Below, in pieces: positions 53,735 through 63,098 of a DNA stretch of 64,000 nucleotides (the first letter of the stretch is position 1; each line of letters opens with the position of its first letter). Made by a program: the position numbers and the translations under genes. This DNA comes from Anaerococcus senegalensis JC48 (GTDB lineage: Bacteria > Bacillota > Clostridia > Tissierellales > Peptoniphilaceae), in assembly GCF_000321005.1 (NCBI RefSeq), contig NZ_HE578907.1, positions 1,170,059-1,234,058 on the forward strand, given 5' to 3'. The notes beneath the pieces are model-generated. The model was not told the DNA's origin. It did no database searches and was given only the letters and a program-made list of their open reading frames with translations.

Positions 53735-54586
53735 TTACAATGATTTTGCTAATAAATATCCGCCTATTAAGGCTGAATCATTTTCTAATTTTGGTTTTAC
53801 TATATAATCTTTGCTATTTTTTATTGGAACATATTCGCCTTTTATTTTGTCAAATTCTTCTCTTATAATTTCTATAAAGCCATTTTTATTTATCAATCCT
53901 CCACCTATTATTACAATTTCTGGTCTTAATACCAAGGTGTATGTGTAGATTGCTTGAGCTATATAATTTGCTGCAATTTTAAAGGCTTTTTCATTTATAT
54001 CAGCTTCTTTTGGATTTTTTCCGAGTCTTTTTTGAACACTTGGACCACAAGCAAGTCCTTCTAGGCAATCTTCGTGATAGGTGCAAATTGATTTGAAGTC
54101 ATCATCTTTTATTCTTTTTATATTTATATGGCCCATTTCTGGATGGGAAAATCCATTTAATAATTTTCCGTTTTGGATATAAGCTCCACCAATTCCCGTT
54201 CCTATAGTTAAATATAAACTAGAATTTAATTTTTCTCCCGCTCCTTTGTTTGCTTCTCCAATTAATGACAAAGCAACATCTGTTACGATTTTTATTTTTT
54301 GGCAAACTTGTTTTTTTAAATTTCCTAACAAATCATAGTTTGCCCAAAGTTTTTTTGGTGTATTTTGAATATAGCCATATGTTTTTGAATTTTCATTTAA
54401 ATCTATTGGTCCAAATGCACCGACTCCTAGGGCTTCTACTGGATTTTTTTTATAAAATTTTCCAATTTCTTCTAAATTTTCGCAAGGATTTTTGGTATCA
54501 ATCCAACAATCATCTATTAGTTTCCCTTTTTCGTCAAAGCTTGCACATTTTATTTTTGTTCCACCAAACTCTATTGAGCCGTACAT
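53735..54586 (-). CDS. ROK-family sugar kinase (fructokinase type)
   Basis: Phosphorylates a hexose with ATP, most likely fructose. 283 residues, near the length of bacterial fructokinases. ATP loop GSIEFGGTKIKCA at the N-terminus, catalytic aspartate region IVTDVALSLIGEA, YLTIGTGIGGAYI, and the zinc site GHINIKR...CTYHEDCLEGLACGPS. The C-H-x2-C set with LEGLACGP is the fructokinase version. It follows the S41 lipoprotein gene by 1-2 bases. No sucrose or PTS gene is adjacent. Confidence 0.9.
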   Translation of the reverse strand: MYGSIEFGGTKIKCASFDEKGKLIDDCWIDTKNPCENLEEIGKFYKKNPVEALGVGAFGPIDLNENSKTYGYIQNTPKKLWANYDLLGNLKKQVCQKIKIVTDVALSLIGEANKGAGEKLNSSLYLTIGTGIGGAYIQNGKLLNGFSHPEMGHINIKRIKDDDFKSICTYHEDCLEGLACGPSVQKRLGKNPKEADINEKAFKIAANYIAQAIYTYTLVLRPEIVIIGGGLINKNGFIEIIREEFDKIKGEYVPIKNSKDYIVKPKLENDSALIGGYLLAKSL

Positions 54587-54587
54587 T

Positions 54588-56006
54588 CTATTCTCCTATT
54601 TTTTCAAGTTTTTTTATTGTATCTATCGATTCATTCAAACTTTCTGTGACTATATCAACATTTGTTTTTTCTTCTTCATTTATTGAGCCATCTGGAGCAT
54701 ATCCTAGGGTGTTTGTATAGGTAAATACTAAACCTGAATTTGGTAGTACATCATTTATTAATCCAAGAGTTATTCCATCTCCTCCTGTTTTGTGTCCTAC
54801 TAGTTTTGCAATTTTTGCATTTTTACAAAAACTTGCAAATCCTTCAGCTGCAGAATATACTCCTTCGTCTACCAATAAATATAAATTGCCTTCAAATTTA
54901 TTTTCTTTTTGTGGAGTAATTTCTATATCATCCTTGCTATAATATGAAAAATCTTTTAAATCTTCTATGTGATTTAAATCTAGTTTTGTTAAATCTACAT
55001 TTTCTATATTCTCGTAATAAATATTTTCACTTTCCAAAAGCATTTTTGAACGCATTCCATCTCTAAAAAACATATGATTTGCAATCGAAACTTTTTTTTC
55101 TATTAATCTTGGAAGAAGATAATCTTGCCAATATTCAACATTTCCACCAGAATTTTGTCTAATATCTATTATTATAGTTTTTAAATCAGGATTGTCTTTT
55201 AAAAATTTATCTAATTTTTTCATATCATCAGATAATTCATATTCTGCAAGCATTTCGTTAATTCTTATAAGACCAAGTTCTGGTTCTATTATTTTTGTTT
55301 GTAAATTTTCACCATTATCTTCTGTAAGTGTTTCTATAGAAGTTTTTTTGTGTCCTGCTCTTTTTTTTGATTTTTTCTTTTCAATTTCACTAGATTGAAC
55401 ACCCTTTATATCATATCTATCTCTTACACTTTCCTTATTCATAGTCAAAAATTCATAATACATGGAAGGATCTTTCCAAAAATGTGAATAATATTCTAAA
55501 GTTTCTTTTACATATTCTTTTCCTGCAATTGTTGCATGATCATTGTGAAGATCTGCCATTATATTTTGCATTATTCTTTGAAATTCTTGGTCACTTTTGC
55601 AAAATTTAACTTCATTTAAATATCTTGAATAATTCGCTAGAAAATCGATACCATATTGTCTTTTCAAAATCCCAAAAAATGGATAATTATCTTTTATTTG
55701 ATTAAAAAGGTAATTGAAATCCTCGATTCTTTCTTCTTGACTTAATTCTTTTTTATCTTTCTTATCTTTAAAAACTAAATCACAAGGCCCATCTAACTTT
55801 TTATACCAAGTTAGGTATTCATCTGTTGATTTAAATTCATCAATTTGGTCTGGATTAAATTTTATTATCTTTTTTTCTTTTGGTTTTTTCTCAGATAATA
55901 TTATATCTTTTCTTTGATTAAGATAATCTATTCTTCTTTGAGCACAAGATGAAAACAAAATGATAAAGACCAAAACTATCAGACTTAATTTACTTTTTTT
56001 CTTCAT
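54588..56006 (-). CDS. S41-family (C-terminal-processing-like) peptidase, lipoprotein
   Basis: About 472 residues. N-terminal lipoprotein signal with lipobox FSSC (cysteine near residue 21), so it is predicted on the outer face of the membrane. The catalytic part is the ClpP/crotonase-type tail-specific protease domain: KTIIIDIRQNSGGN, LVDEGVYSAAEGFA (nucleophile serine) and GHKTGGDGITLG with the lysine. No PDZ domain is apparent, and a charged insert (EIEKKKSKKRAGHKK) lies in the middle. The ATG at 56006 has GGAGG 5 nt upstream; an earlier GTG has no site. The substrate is unknown. Confidence 0.87.
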   Translation of the reverse strand: MKKKSKLSLIVLVFIILFSSCAQRRIDYLNQRKDIILSEKKPKEKKIIKFNPDQIDEFKSTDEYLTWYKKLDGPCDLVFKDKKDKKELSQEERIEDFNYLFNQIKDNYPFFGILKRQYGIDFLANYSRYLNEVKFCKSDQEFQRIMQNIMADLHNDHATIAGKEYVKETLEYYSHFWKDPSMYYEFLTMNKESVRDRYDIKGVQSSEIEKKKSKKRAGHKKTSIETLTEDNGENLQTKIIEPELGLIRINEMLAEYELSDDMKKLDKFLKDNPDLKTIIIDIRQNSGGNVEYWQDYLLPRLIEKKVSIANHMFFRDGMRSKMLLESENIYYENIENVDLTKLDLNHIEDLKDFSYYSKDDIEITPQKENKFEGNLYLLVDEGVYSAAEGFASFCKNAKIAKLVGHKTGGDGITLGLINDVLPNSGLVFTYTNTLGYAPDGSINEEEKTNVDIVTESLNESIDTIKKLEKIGE

Positions 56007-56337
56007 CAAGTCCTCCACTAATTACCCAATCTCTTTTTTTAATTTCATATAAAAATGGAAGAATTCCTATGGGATTTATTAGTGAAAAAACTGCAATCAT
56101 CAATAAATAAAATGATAATTTTCTTTTTTCATATCTCATTATAGATCCCATACTTTTGTTGTTTATTCTTATTAAGTAAATAGCTCTTAAAAATAAAAAG
56201 AATCCTCCAATAAGCTCCAAACTTTCTATATAATATATGCCAAAAGCAAAAACAAATATTGCAGACAAAAAGTAAAGAAAGTAGGCTATTTTGTTTTTTT
56301 TGTTGTAATTTTTAATTTTTATATTTTCTCTACTCAT
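55990..56337 (-). CDS. Small membrane protein of unknown function
   Basis: 115 residues with about four hydrophobic segments (roughly 17-35, 38-58, 73-93 and perhaps 85-97), lysine-rich at both ends. I recognise no family. It overlaps the start of the S41 lipoprotein gene by 17 bp, so the two are translationally linked. It may help membrane placement of that protein, but this is only a guess from position. It follows the tsa block after a 27-bp gap. Confidence 0.65.
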   Translation of the reverse strand: MSRENIKIKNYNKKNKIAYFLYFLSAIFVFAFGIYYIESLELIGGFFLFLRAIYLIRINNKSMGSIMRYEKRKLSFYLLMIAVFSLINPIGILPFLYEIKKRDWVISGGLDEEKK

Positions 56338-56364
56338 AAGTCTATTATATCAAATTATATTAAA

Positions 56365-57375
56365 TTAAAGTCCTAAATTAGGATAAACTTTTAAATAATT
56401 ATCAGATCTTTTTCCATCTTTGTAATTTAAATATCCTGCCATAGCAATCATTGCAGCATTATCTGTACACAAAATTATATCTGGATTATAAAATTTGACA
56501 TCTCTTTTGTCACATTCTTCTTTTAATCTTTCTTTTAGTCTAGAATTTGCTGCAACTCCTCCAGAAACTGCCAAAGTTTTTAGACCAGATTCATCTATTA
56601 GTCTCATAGATTTTTCTACCAAGACATCCACAACTGCTTCTTGGAAGCTTGCTGCCAAATCAGCCTTGTTTATTTCTATATTTTTTTGATTTTGTTGGTT
56701 AATGTAATTTAAAACTGCAGTTTTTAGACCTGAAAATGAAAAATCATAAGAATCTTTTTCAAGCATAATTCTTGGAAAATCTATTGCATCCTTATTTCCT
56801 TCTTTTGCAAGTTTATCAATTTTTGGTCCGCCAGGATATCCAAGTCCTATGCTTCTTGCAATTTTATCGTAAGATTCTCCAGCTGCATCATCTCTTGTTG
56901 TTCCGATTATCTCATAATCTGTGTAGCCATTTACTTTTACAAGATAAGTATGGCCCCCACTTACAACCAAAGAAATAAATGGTGGTTCAAGGTCCTTATT
57001 TGACAAATAATTTGCACAAATATGCCCTTGCATATGATTTGTACCAATCATTGGAATATTTGCTGCCAAAGAAAGAGCCTTAGCTGCAGAAATTCCTACC
57101 AAAAGTGAACCAATAAGTCCTGGTCCTTTGGTTACAGATATTAAATCTATATCATCATATTTTAAATTACAATCATCTAAAGCTTTTTCTATTAGAGGAT
57201 TTATAGCTTCAAGATGTTTTCTTGAAGCTATCTCTGGTACAACTCCTCCAAATATTTTATGTATATCAATTTGAGATGATATTAAATTTACTAAAACTTC
57301 TCTATCATTTTTTAAAATAGAAACTGAGCTATCATCGCAAGATGTTTCAATCCCCATAGTATAAAAATCTTTCAT
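56365..57375 (-). CDS. tsaD: tRNA threonylcarbamoyladenosine transferase TsaD
   Basis: Transfers the threonylcarbamoyl group to A37 of ANN-decoding tRNAs. 336 residues. GIETSCDDSSV at the N-terminus, iron-binding histidines in NHMQGHICANY (around residues 112-122), VSGGHTYL, AVSGGVAANSRL and TDNAAMIAMAG. ATGA overlap with rimI. With TsaB and TsaE encoded in the same run, three of the four enzymes of the pathway are here; TsaC is elsewhere. Confidence 0.97.
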   Translation of the reverse strand: MKDFYTMGIETSCDDSSVSILKNDREVLVNLISSQIDIHKIFGGVVPEIASRKHLEAINPLIEKALDDCNLKYDDIDLISVTKGPGLIGSLLVGISAAKALSLAANIPMIGTNHMQGHICANYLSNKDLEPPFISLVVSGGHTYLVKVNGYTDYEIIGTTRDDAAGESYDKIARSIGLGYPGGPKIDKLAKEGNKDAIDFPRIMLEKDSYDFSFSGLKTAVLNYINQQNQKNIEINKADLAASFQEAVVDVLVEKSMRLIDESGLKTLAVSGGVAANSRLKERLKEECDKRDVKFYNPDIILCTDNAAMIAMAGYLNYKDGKRSDNYLKVYPNLGL

Positions 57376-57809
57376 ATCAATTCCTTTAACATTATAAAAG
57401 CATCTTCGTGAGTTAAACTATAATAATTTTTCCTAAGTCTAATCTTTTCAAAACCAAATTTTTCATACAAATTAATTGCTGGGATATTTTTAGTAGAAAC
57501 TTCTAGCCAAATTTTTGAAATTTTTAAATTTCTAGAAGAATTTATCAAATGCTCAAGCATATAAGAGGCAATTTTTTGACCTCGATTTTTTTCATCTACT
57601 GCAATTGTATAAATTTCTACTTCATCCAAAATTTTAGAAATTATGTAAAAACCTACAGTTTCCCCACTTTTTTCATAAACAAAATGTCTTTTGTGTTTAT
57701 TTTTTTCAATATCATTTATTAGGTCTTTTTTTGGTAAGGGCCTATAAAATGAATTACTTTCAATTCTATAAACTTTGTCTGTATCAGCTACAGTCATTGT
57801 TCTAATCAT
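57372..57809 (-). CDS. rimI: Ribosomal-protein-alanine N-acetyltransferase RimI-like
   Basis: GNAT acetyltransferase of 145 residues. The acetyl-CoA loop is EKNRGQKIASYMLEHL (about residues 83-98) and the EVSTKNIPAINLYEKFGFE segment forms the C-terminal part. Its place between tsaB and tsaD is typical for rimI in Firmicutes. It acetylates the N-terminus of a ribosomal protein (S18) in Escherichia coli. The true target here is unproven. Confidence 0.9.
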   Translation of the reverse strand: MIRTMTVADTDKVYRIESNSFYRPLPKKDLINDIEKNKHKRHFVYEKSGETVGFYIISKILDEVEIYTIAVDEKNRGQKIASYMLEHLINSSRNLKISKIWLEVSTKNIPAINLYEKFGFEKIRLRKNYYSLTHEDAFIMLKELI

Positions 57810-58470
57810 TTTTCTTTTCTCTGTCCCTTTCCGCTTGTGATTTTCTCAAATAATTTGGAACAAGCTTATAAAGATCAAAATCCTCATCCTTTTTTTCAAG
57901 TGCAAGTTTGCATAAATTTTTACCAATACAAGATCTGTAAGAAAAATCTAAAATCCTTGCCCTATCAAATTTATCCTCATATTTTTCACTAACTTCTGAA
58001 ACTAAATCAAAATCTATATTTTTTTCGTTGCAAAGTTTTGAAAAATCATCGATATTATATAAGTCTTCTTTTACAATTTCATTCATATTCTCATCATACA
58101 TTACCCCATAGACTCTTTTTCCTCTAGCATCAAGCATGGCTACTTTCGCTGAATTTGAAGAAGAATTTAGGGCAAGGGCCTTTAAAGTTGAAATCGGAAT
58201 TAATTTTTTATTTCCAACTTGGGCAAAAGTCTTTGCAATGGTCATGCCAATTCTTAAACCCGTAAAAGATCCAGGGCCTTGGCTAATGGCAAAAATATCA
58301 ATATCAGAAAGCTTTAGTCCCAAAAGTTTTAACAAAGTTTCAATCATTGGAACAAGCGATTCAGAATGAGTTTTTTCTTGATTTACATTAAAATCTCCAA
58401 TGATTTTTTCATCTTCAACAACAGTTACAGTAGAAATCATTGTGGAAGTATCAATTCCTAAAACTCTCAT
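57802..58470 (-). CDS. tsaB: tRNA threonylcarbamoyladenosine biosynthesis protein TsaB
   Basis: Non-catalytic partner of TsaD with the ASKHA fold. 222 residues. VLGIDTSTMISTV at the N-terminus, SESLVPMIETLL, and the diagnostic ISQGPGSFTGLRIGM (about residues 61-75). Starts 14 nt after tsaE and overlaps rimI by 8 nt. Confidence 0.96.
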   Translation of the reverse strand: MRVLGIDTSTMISTVTVVEDEKIIGDFNVNQEKTHSESLVPMIETLLKLLGLKLSDIDIFAISQGPGSFTGLRIGMTIAKTFAQVGNKKLIPISTLKALALNSSSNSAKVAMLDARGKRVYGVMYDENMNEIVKEDLYNIDDFSKLCNEKNIDFDLVSEVSEKYEDKFDRARILDFSYRSCIGKNLCKLALEKKDEDFDLYKLVPNYLRKSQAERDREKKND

Positions 58471-58484
58471 TAAAATCTCCTAAC

Positions 58485-58904
58485 CTAAAATTTAACACTA
58501 ATATCTCTAGTGTTCTCGTCTATTTTTTCTATATTTACTTCAATCATATCATCTGGAAGATAATCTTTTGCCTTATCCGCCCATTCCAAAAATGTAATGG
58601 CGTCTTCAGGATAAAAATAATTTTCATAATCAATATCCAAAATTTCATCAGGATCTTCAAACCTATAAAGATCAAGATGATAAATTGAAAAATCCTCCTC
58701 ATCTTTTTTGCCATCATAAATATTTACAATGGCAAAAGTTGGTGATGAAGTATTACAAATTCCAAAATATTTACAAATATAAGAAACAAAAGTAGTCTTA
58801 CCGCTACCCATATCTCCAATAAGATTTATTACTTGTCCTTTTTTCAATTTTTTGGAAAAATCAAAAGCAAAATCTTCCATTTCTTTCAAAGAATTAATTC
58901 TCAT
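58485..58904 (-). CDS. tsaE: tRNA threonylcarbamoyladenosine biosynthesis ATPase TsaE
   Basis: P-loop ATPase that resets the TsaBD complex. 139 residues. Walker A GDMGSGKTTF (about residues 31-40), followed by SPTFAIVNIY, IYHLDLYRFEDPDE and the ITFLEWADKAKDYLP motif. First gene of the tsaE-tsaB-rimI-tsaD run. A minus-strand TATAAT at 58923-58928 without a clear -35 may be the promoter. Confidence 0.95.
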   Translation of the reverse strand: MRINSLKEMEDFAFDFSKKLKKGQVINLIGDMGSGKTTFVSYICKYFGICNTSSPTFAIVNIYDGKKDEEDFSIYHLDLYRFEDPDEILDIDYENYFYPEDAITFLEWADKAKDYLPDDMIEVNIEKIDENTRDISVKF

Positions 58905-59110
58905 AAAAACTCCTTGTCACTTATTATACTACAAAAGTTTAATTTTAAGGCATTTTGTAAAATATATTATAATCCAAAATAAAAATATTCCAATATATTT
59001 TCAAATAAAATTATCCAATCTAGATTAAAGTAAACAAAATAGAGAAAATGTAGTGATCTATTTATTTAAATTTATAAAATATTTTATTTTAATCTTTAGC
59101 TAAAATAAAA

Positions 59111-59133
59111 AAACAGACAATAAAGTCTGTTTT
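59111..59133 (-). terminator. Terminator of ribU
   Basis: AAACAGAC pairs with GTCTGTTT over a short AT loop. On the minus strand it is followed by a run of seven T. It is 13 nt beyond the stop at 59146. Confidence 0.88.
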
Positions 59134-59145
59134 AATTTAAAATTA

Positions 59146-59742
59146 TTATCTTCTATCGTGTAAAATTGAAGAAACGTGTTTATATAATAATTTTGTCACC
59201 AAAATTTCAATAAATCCTTTGATTAAATTAAATGGAACTATAGCAAAAATCATCATGGTAAAATATGATTTTACCAAGGCATTTGTTTTGTTTGCCATTG
59301 CTACAAAAGCGCCCATATCAACTCCCATTGCCTTTCCGTAAAGTGGGAAAATTACAAAGGCATTTGATAGGGTTGCTGCAAGCGTCATTATTAACATTCC
59401 ACAAATCATAGCTATTGTTGCATTCTTTTTGGTTTTATTTTTTTTATAAATACTTGATGAAACAAATACAAAAAGTCCACCAACAACAAAATTTGAAATT
59501 TCTCCTACTCCATATGTGCTTGTTTTACTTAAATTCAAAATATTTTTAATAAGTTGAATCAAAACTCCATATATTGGTCCCATTGAAAATCCACCTATAA
59601 GAGCTGGTACATCAGCAAGGTCAACTTTCATAAATGGCGGAGCAACTGGAATTGGAAATTGTACAAACATTAAAATAAAACTCATTGCGGCAAGTATTCC
59701 AACTTTTACCATATTTCTTAATTTTCTTTGATCATGACTCAT
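59146..59742 (-). CDS. ribU: Riboflavin ECF transporter substrate-binding subunit RibU
   Basis: Membrane S component that captures riboflavin for a shared ECF energising module. 198 residues with about six hydrophobic segments. KVDLADVPALIGGFSMGPIYG and KNILNLSKTSTYGVGEISNFVVGG are the family signatures. The FMN riboswitch in its leader makes riboflavin the ligand with high certainty. ECF A/A'/T genes are not in the window. The organism probably imports riboflavin at least in part. Confidence 0.95.
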   Translation of the reverse strand: MSHDQRKLRNMVKVGILAAMSFILMFVQFPIPVAPPFMKVDLADVPALIGGFSMGPIYGVLIQLIKNILNLSKTSTYGVGEISNFVVGGLFVFVSSSIYKKNKTKKNATIAMICGMLIMTLAATLSNAFVIFPLYGKAMGVDMGAFVAMANKTNALVKSYFTMMIFAIVPFNLIKGFIEILVTKLLYKHVSSILHDRR

Positions 59743-59762
59743 AAACTCCTCCTAAATTTTGG

Positions 59763-59795
59763 CATAAAAAAATGCCCATTCAGGGCTAAAAAATT
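59763..59795 (-). terminator. Expression platform of the FMN riboswitch
   Basis: Minus strand: GCCC-TGAAT-GGGC followed by seven T, between the aptamer and the ribU ribosome site. The CTGAATGGG segment repeats one inside the aptamer, so alternative pairing is possible. The stem is short, so control might also involve a GGCAT/ATGCC pair near the ribosome site. Confidence 0.5.
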
Positions 59796-59808
59796 TCTCA
59801 TAAAAAGA

Positions 59809-59919
59809 ATATCTTCTTTCATCCAGACTTTAACTGTCGGTATGGGAATTTCACCCATTCAGTAAAAACTCGCGGACTTTACCGCCGGTTAAGGAATCTA
59901 ACCTCACCCTGAAGATATT
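59809..59919 (-). promoter_or_regulatory. FMN riboswitch (RFN element)
   Basis: Minus-strand leader of ribU. P1 is AATATCTTC/GAAGATATT. The conserved parts AGGGTGAGGTTAG, CCGGCGGTAAAG, CCGCGAG, TGGGTGAAATTCCC, ACCGACAG and AGTCTGGATGAAAG all occur in the right order. FMN binding would shut off ribU. Confidence 0.97.
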
Positions 59920-59973
59920 AATATGATAGCACAAAATTATTTTTTTAACAAGAAAAATAAGCCTAAACTGACT

Positions 59974-60639
59974 TTATTTTTCAATATCACAAGATTCCAT
60001 AATCCATGAATAACCTTGTCCTCTAATTGTTTTTATTGGTTCCAATTTTGCTTTTTTAAATTCTTTACGGATTTTTCTAACATGTTCTCTAACAGATCTA
60101 TCAGTTGTTTCTATTCCTTGTTTTGACATTTCCTCTACTATAGTTTCTTTTGAAACTGCTTTATTCATATTTTTAATAAGGATTGTGCAAAGGCTAATTT
60201 CTGATTTTGTAAGATCTAATATATCGTTTCCTATCCTAAAAATCCCATTGTCAACTTCAATTGAACAAAAGCCAAATGAAATTATTTTGGAATTATTAAT
60301 TTCTTCAACTTTTTTTAGGGTAAATTTAACAAATTCATCCCTTGAATAAGAATGAATTACAAAATCTTTGTCATCAATTTTAGCTTCGTAGGGACTTTTT
60401 TTGTACCTATCTGTAAGATAAATCACTGGAATATCAGTGGTTTGTTTTATGTACTGAATAAGTTCAATGCATCTGGTATGAGTCATATCCACCAAAATCA
60501 AATCAAATTCTGATAGATCATCTTCCAAAATTATTTCTTCAAAATTTTCATATTTTTTTACAACAACTTCATTTTCATCAAATTTAGAGTTTAGCAAGTT
60601 AGAAATTCCATTTTTATATTCCATAGATGCTATTTTCAT
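59974..60639 (-). CDS. Orphan OmpR-type regulator with degenerate receiver domain
   Basis: 221 residues. The N-terminal half resembles a receiver domain with D51 in LILVDMTHTRC, but the acidic pair near residues 8-10 is missing (MEYKNG) and the KP lysine motif is replaced (FVIHSYSRDE). Normal phosphorylation is therefore unlikely. The C-terminal winged helix (about 128-215) is intact, with LDLTKSEISLCTILIKN and RSVREHVRKIRKEFKK...IKTIRGQGYSW. No kinase gene is adjacent. Such regulators can respond to redox, metabolites or protein partners. AGGAGA ribosome site precedes the ATG. Target unknown. Confidence 0.83.
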   Translation of the reverse strand: MKIASMEYKNGISNLLNSKFDENEVVVKKYENFEEIILEDDLSEFDLILVDMTHTRCIELIQYIKQTTDIPVIYLTDRYKKSPYEAKIDDKDFVIHSYSRDEFVKFTLKKVEEINNSKIISFGFCSIEVDNGIFRIGNDILDLTKSEISLCTILIKNMNKAVSKETIVEEMSKQGIETTDRSVREHVRKIRKEFKKAKLEPIKTIRGQGYSWIMESCDIEK

Positions 60640-60780
60640 AACTTCTCCTAACTTTTAAGTTTTATCACTTTAAATCTGTGATAAACTCATTCACTTTAAT
60701 TATATAGAAAAATTAGCTCATTAGCAAGATTAATATTTAATTTTTTTTGTATTTTTATCCTATAAAAAGCTCTACAAATA

Positions 60781-62921
60781 TTAGTTTTGATCAAATAATT
60801 TCTCATTAATTTTATTAAGATTATCTAATTTTCTATAATATTTTTTAAGATTATTTATATTATTCATGAAGCTTTCTTTTATAATTTCCATTTTATCACT
60901 ATCGTAGATATTTATTTCCATATTTTTTAATAAACTTATTGATAAATTTTTTTATTTTTATAATTTTTAAAAATAAGATTTTGTGCCTTTTTTGATTGAA
61001 GATATGCCCATATATAAAAAGGTTCTATTTTATTTTTATCTATTTTTACTATAAACAAATTATCATTTGCTAAATATTTTTCATCATCTTCAATTAAAAT
61101 TACTTTATATGGTGGTGATTTTGATATTATTAGGTCATTTTTTTGTGCAAAAATAAGCTTATTTTTAGAACAATCGAGTCTTATCATAGAATCATCTAAA
61201 AATCCTTTTGAAATATTTGAATTTGTAATATAAGGGATGCCATCATTTGAATATTTTAATCCCATATTTAAAAGCTCAGCCATAGAGTAGCCTCTTCTTA
61301 TAAAAGTAATAAATTCTTCAAGCTTGTAAATTTTTTCTGTCTTTAATGATTTTAATTTTAAAAAATTAAAATCACCTGCTAAGTCTATAGATAACTTTTT
61401 TTCTACAAATAATTTAAAATCTTTATCATAAAATTTATATGTTATTTCATTAGATTTTTTTCCTAACCTTAAAAAAACTTCTTTATTGTTACAATTTATA
61501 ATCTCATATATCTTATATTTTTTTGATAATTTTCTAAATGTTCCTTTATTTTTTTCATTTATAAATTCTTGATAAGAAACAAATAAAATTGATGTATTAA
61601 ACTTGTTGTTTGACAAGATTTTTTCTACTATACTTATATTTTCTTTGCAAATTCTAGAAATAAATTTATCAAATTTTAAATTTTCAATGGTATCTAAACC
61701 TATATTTAATATTTTTCCTACTGCCGAAGATTTTAGTGATTTTTTAAATAGTTTTAAAAAAATAAATGAATCTATTCTTTTTCTATCTCCAGCTAAAAAA
61801 GATGCTTTCCTAACATTTTCTAACTTTAATAAATCAATTAATGAATCTAAATCATTATCAACATTTATTAGCACACTGCCTTTTGACGAAAAGATTTGTT
61901 CGTAAAAATATAAGTTTTTCTCATTTATACTACATTTATCTTTTGTTAATAAATTGGGTAAATTTTTTATAATCTCTCTTATAATCTCTTTTGAAAAAGA
62001 TGATTTTATTTTATTTATTAAAGTTTTGTATTTTGTTTCTACATTTTTTATATAAGTAAAGCTTTCTTTAGAAAGGTTGTAGGATAAATCCAAACTTGAA
62101 TATAAAATAGTCATCGCAAATGCTTTATTATCTATTTTAATTAAATTTTCAATTATTTTATAATTTTTTTCTAAATAATTTATAATAAATTTGGGATAAG
62201 ATTTTTGGTCAATGTTTTTTAAAAATATACTGATCAAATTAAATTGAGCATTATTTAAAGGAGCACCATAGGATGTAGGTTTGTCTACAATTTCTCCCTT
62301 AAAAATATGAGGAAATTCTTTTTCATTTACAAGATTATTAAAGGCGTAAGAGAAAATATCGAAAACACTGGACATAAGTATAAATTTAGGTTTTTCAATT
62401 CCTAATAAATAAACTTCCCTATCCAATGCTTTTAATTGGATTTTTAAATACTTATCTAGGTCTTCTTTACTTAAAGATTTTAATATTTTTTTAGTTTCAT
62501 AAACTGATTTTGTTACAAGACCATTTAAATAATCACTTTTTGTAGATGTTTTTAGAAAATCTGTAATATATGTTCCTTCAAGTTTTGTAGATGTAAAAGA
62601 CCTATTTAATTTTGAAATTGCAGGATCAGAAAAGGCAAATATCCCTTTTTCTAAATTATGAAAAACCCACCAAGGCCTTAAATTTGTTTTATCAAAAATA
62701 TCCTTATAAACATCTCCAGAAAAATTTTTATAAATATTATAAAAATCTTCATTATCAGTAATAAGGTTTAAGGCTATATAAATAAAATCTGATTTTAAAT
62801 ATTTTTCTCTAAATTTCTCATCTTCTAATGAATCTGGCACTGCATTTTTTATTAAAGAATTATCCCAAACCATAAATGATGATAAATGAGAAAATTCTTT
62901 TTTTAATAATTCATACTTCAT
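60781..62921 (-). pseudogene. HsdS-like C-terminal specificity domain on a large protein, frameshifted
   Basis: The reading frame from the ATG at 62921 (AGGTGA just upstream) runs 661 codons to a stop at 60936. The C-terminal third (from about residue 545, KIYKLEEFITFIRRGYS) looks like a type I restriction specificity half: GIPYITNSNISKG, LIISKSPPYKVILI, ANDNLFIVKIDKNKIEPFYIWAYL. The next stretch in another frame, down to 60781, continues naturally as the helical HsdS end (NLSISLLKNMEI...FMNNINNLKKYYRKLDNL). One extra A in the A7 run (T7 at 60947-60953) would join them into about 713 residues. The N-terminal 200 residues resemble a uracil-DNA-glycosylase-like fold (FIYIALN, LEGTYITDFLK, KPKFILM), tentative. 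The middle is unassigned. No hsdM or hsdR is nearby. Confidence 0.7.
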
Positions 62922-62980
62922 AAAATCACCTATTAAACTATTTCTATAATATAATTATACATTATATTTTTTATTTTATT

Positions 62981-63077
62981 AGAGTAAATTGTTACTCTAT
63001 TGTTTTTATAAAATTTTTGAGGAGTCAAATTACTCAGAAATTTATATTTGTAAATGATATATTCTTTGTAAGAATAT
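62981..63077. promoter_or_regulatory. Divergent control region with three small dyads
   Basis: AGAGTAA-ATTG-TTACTCT (62981-62998), GAGT-CAAATT-ACTC (63022-63035) and ATATTCTT-TGT-AAGAATAT (63059-63077) lie between the divergent frameshifted gene and the surface-protein gene. The first is followed by TTGTTTTTA on the plus strand and might be a weak terminator. The third lies about 12 nt before the ribosome site of the surface protein and could be an operator or leader hairpin. Confidence 0.45.
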
Positions 63078-63098
63078 GAACAATTTATGGAGGAAAAA

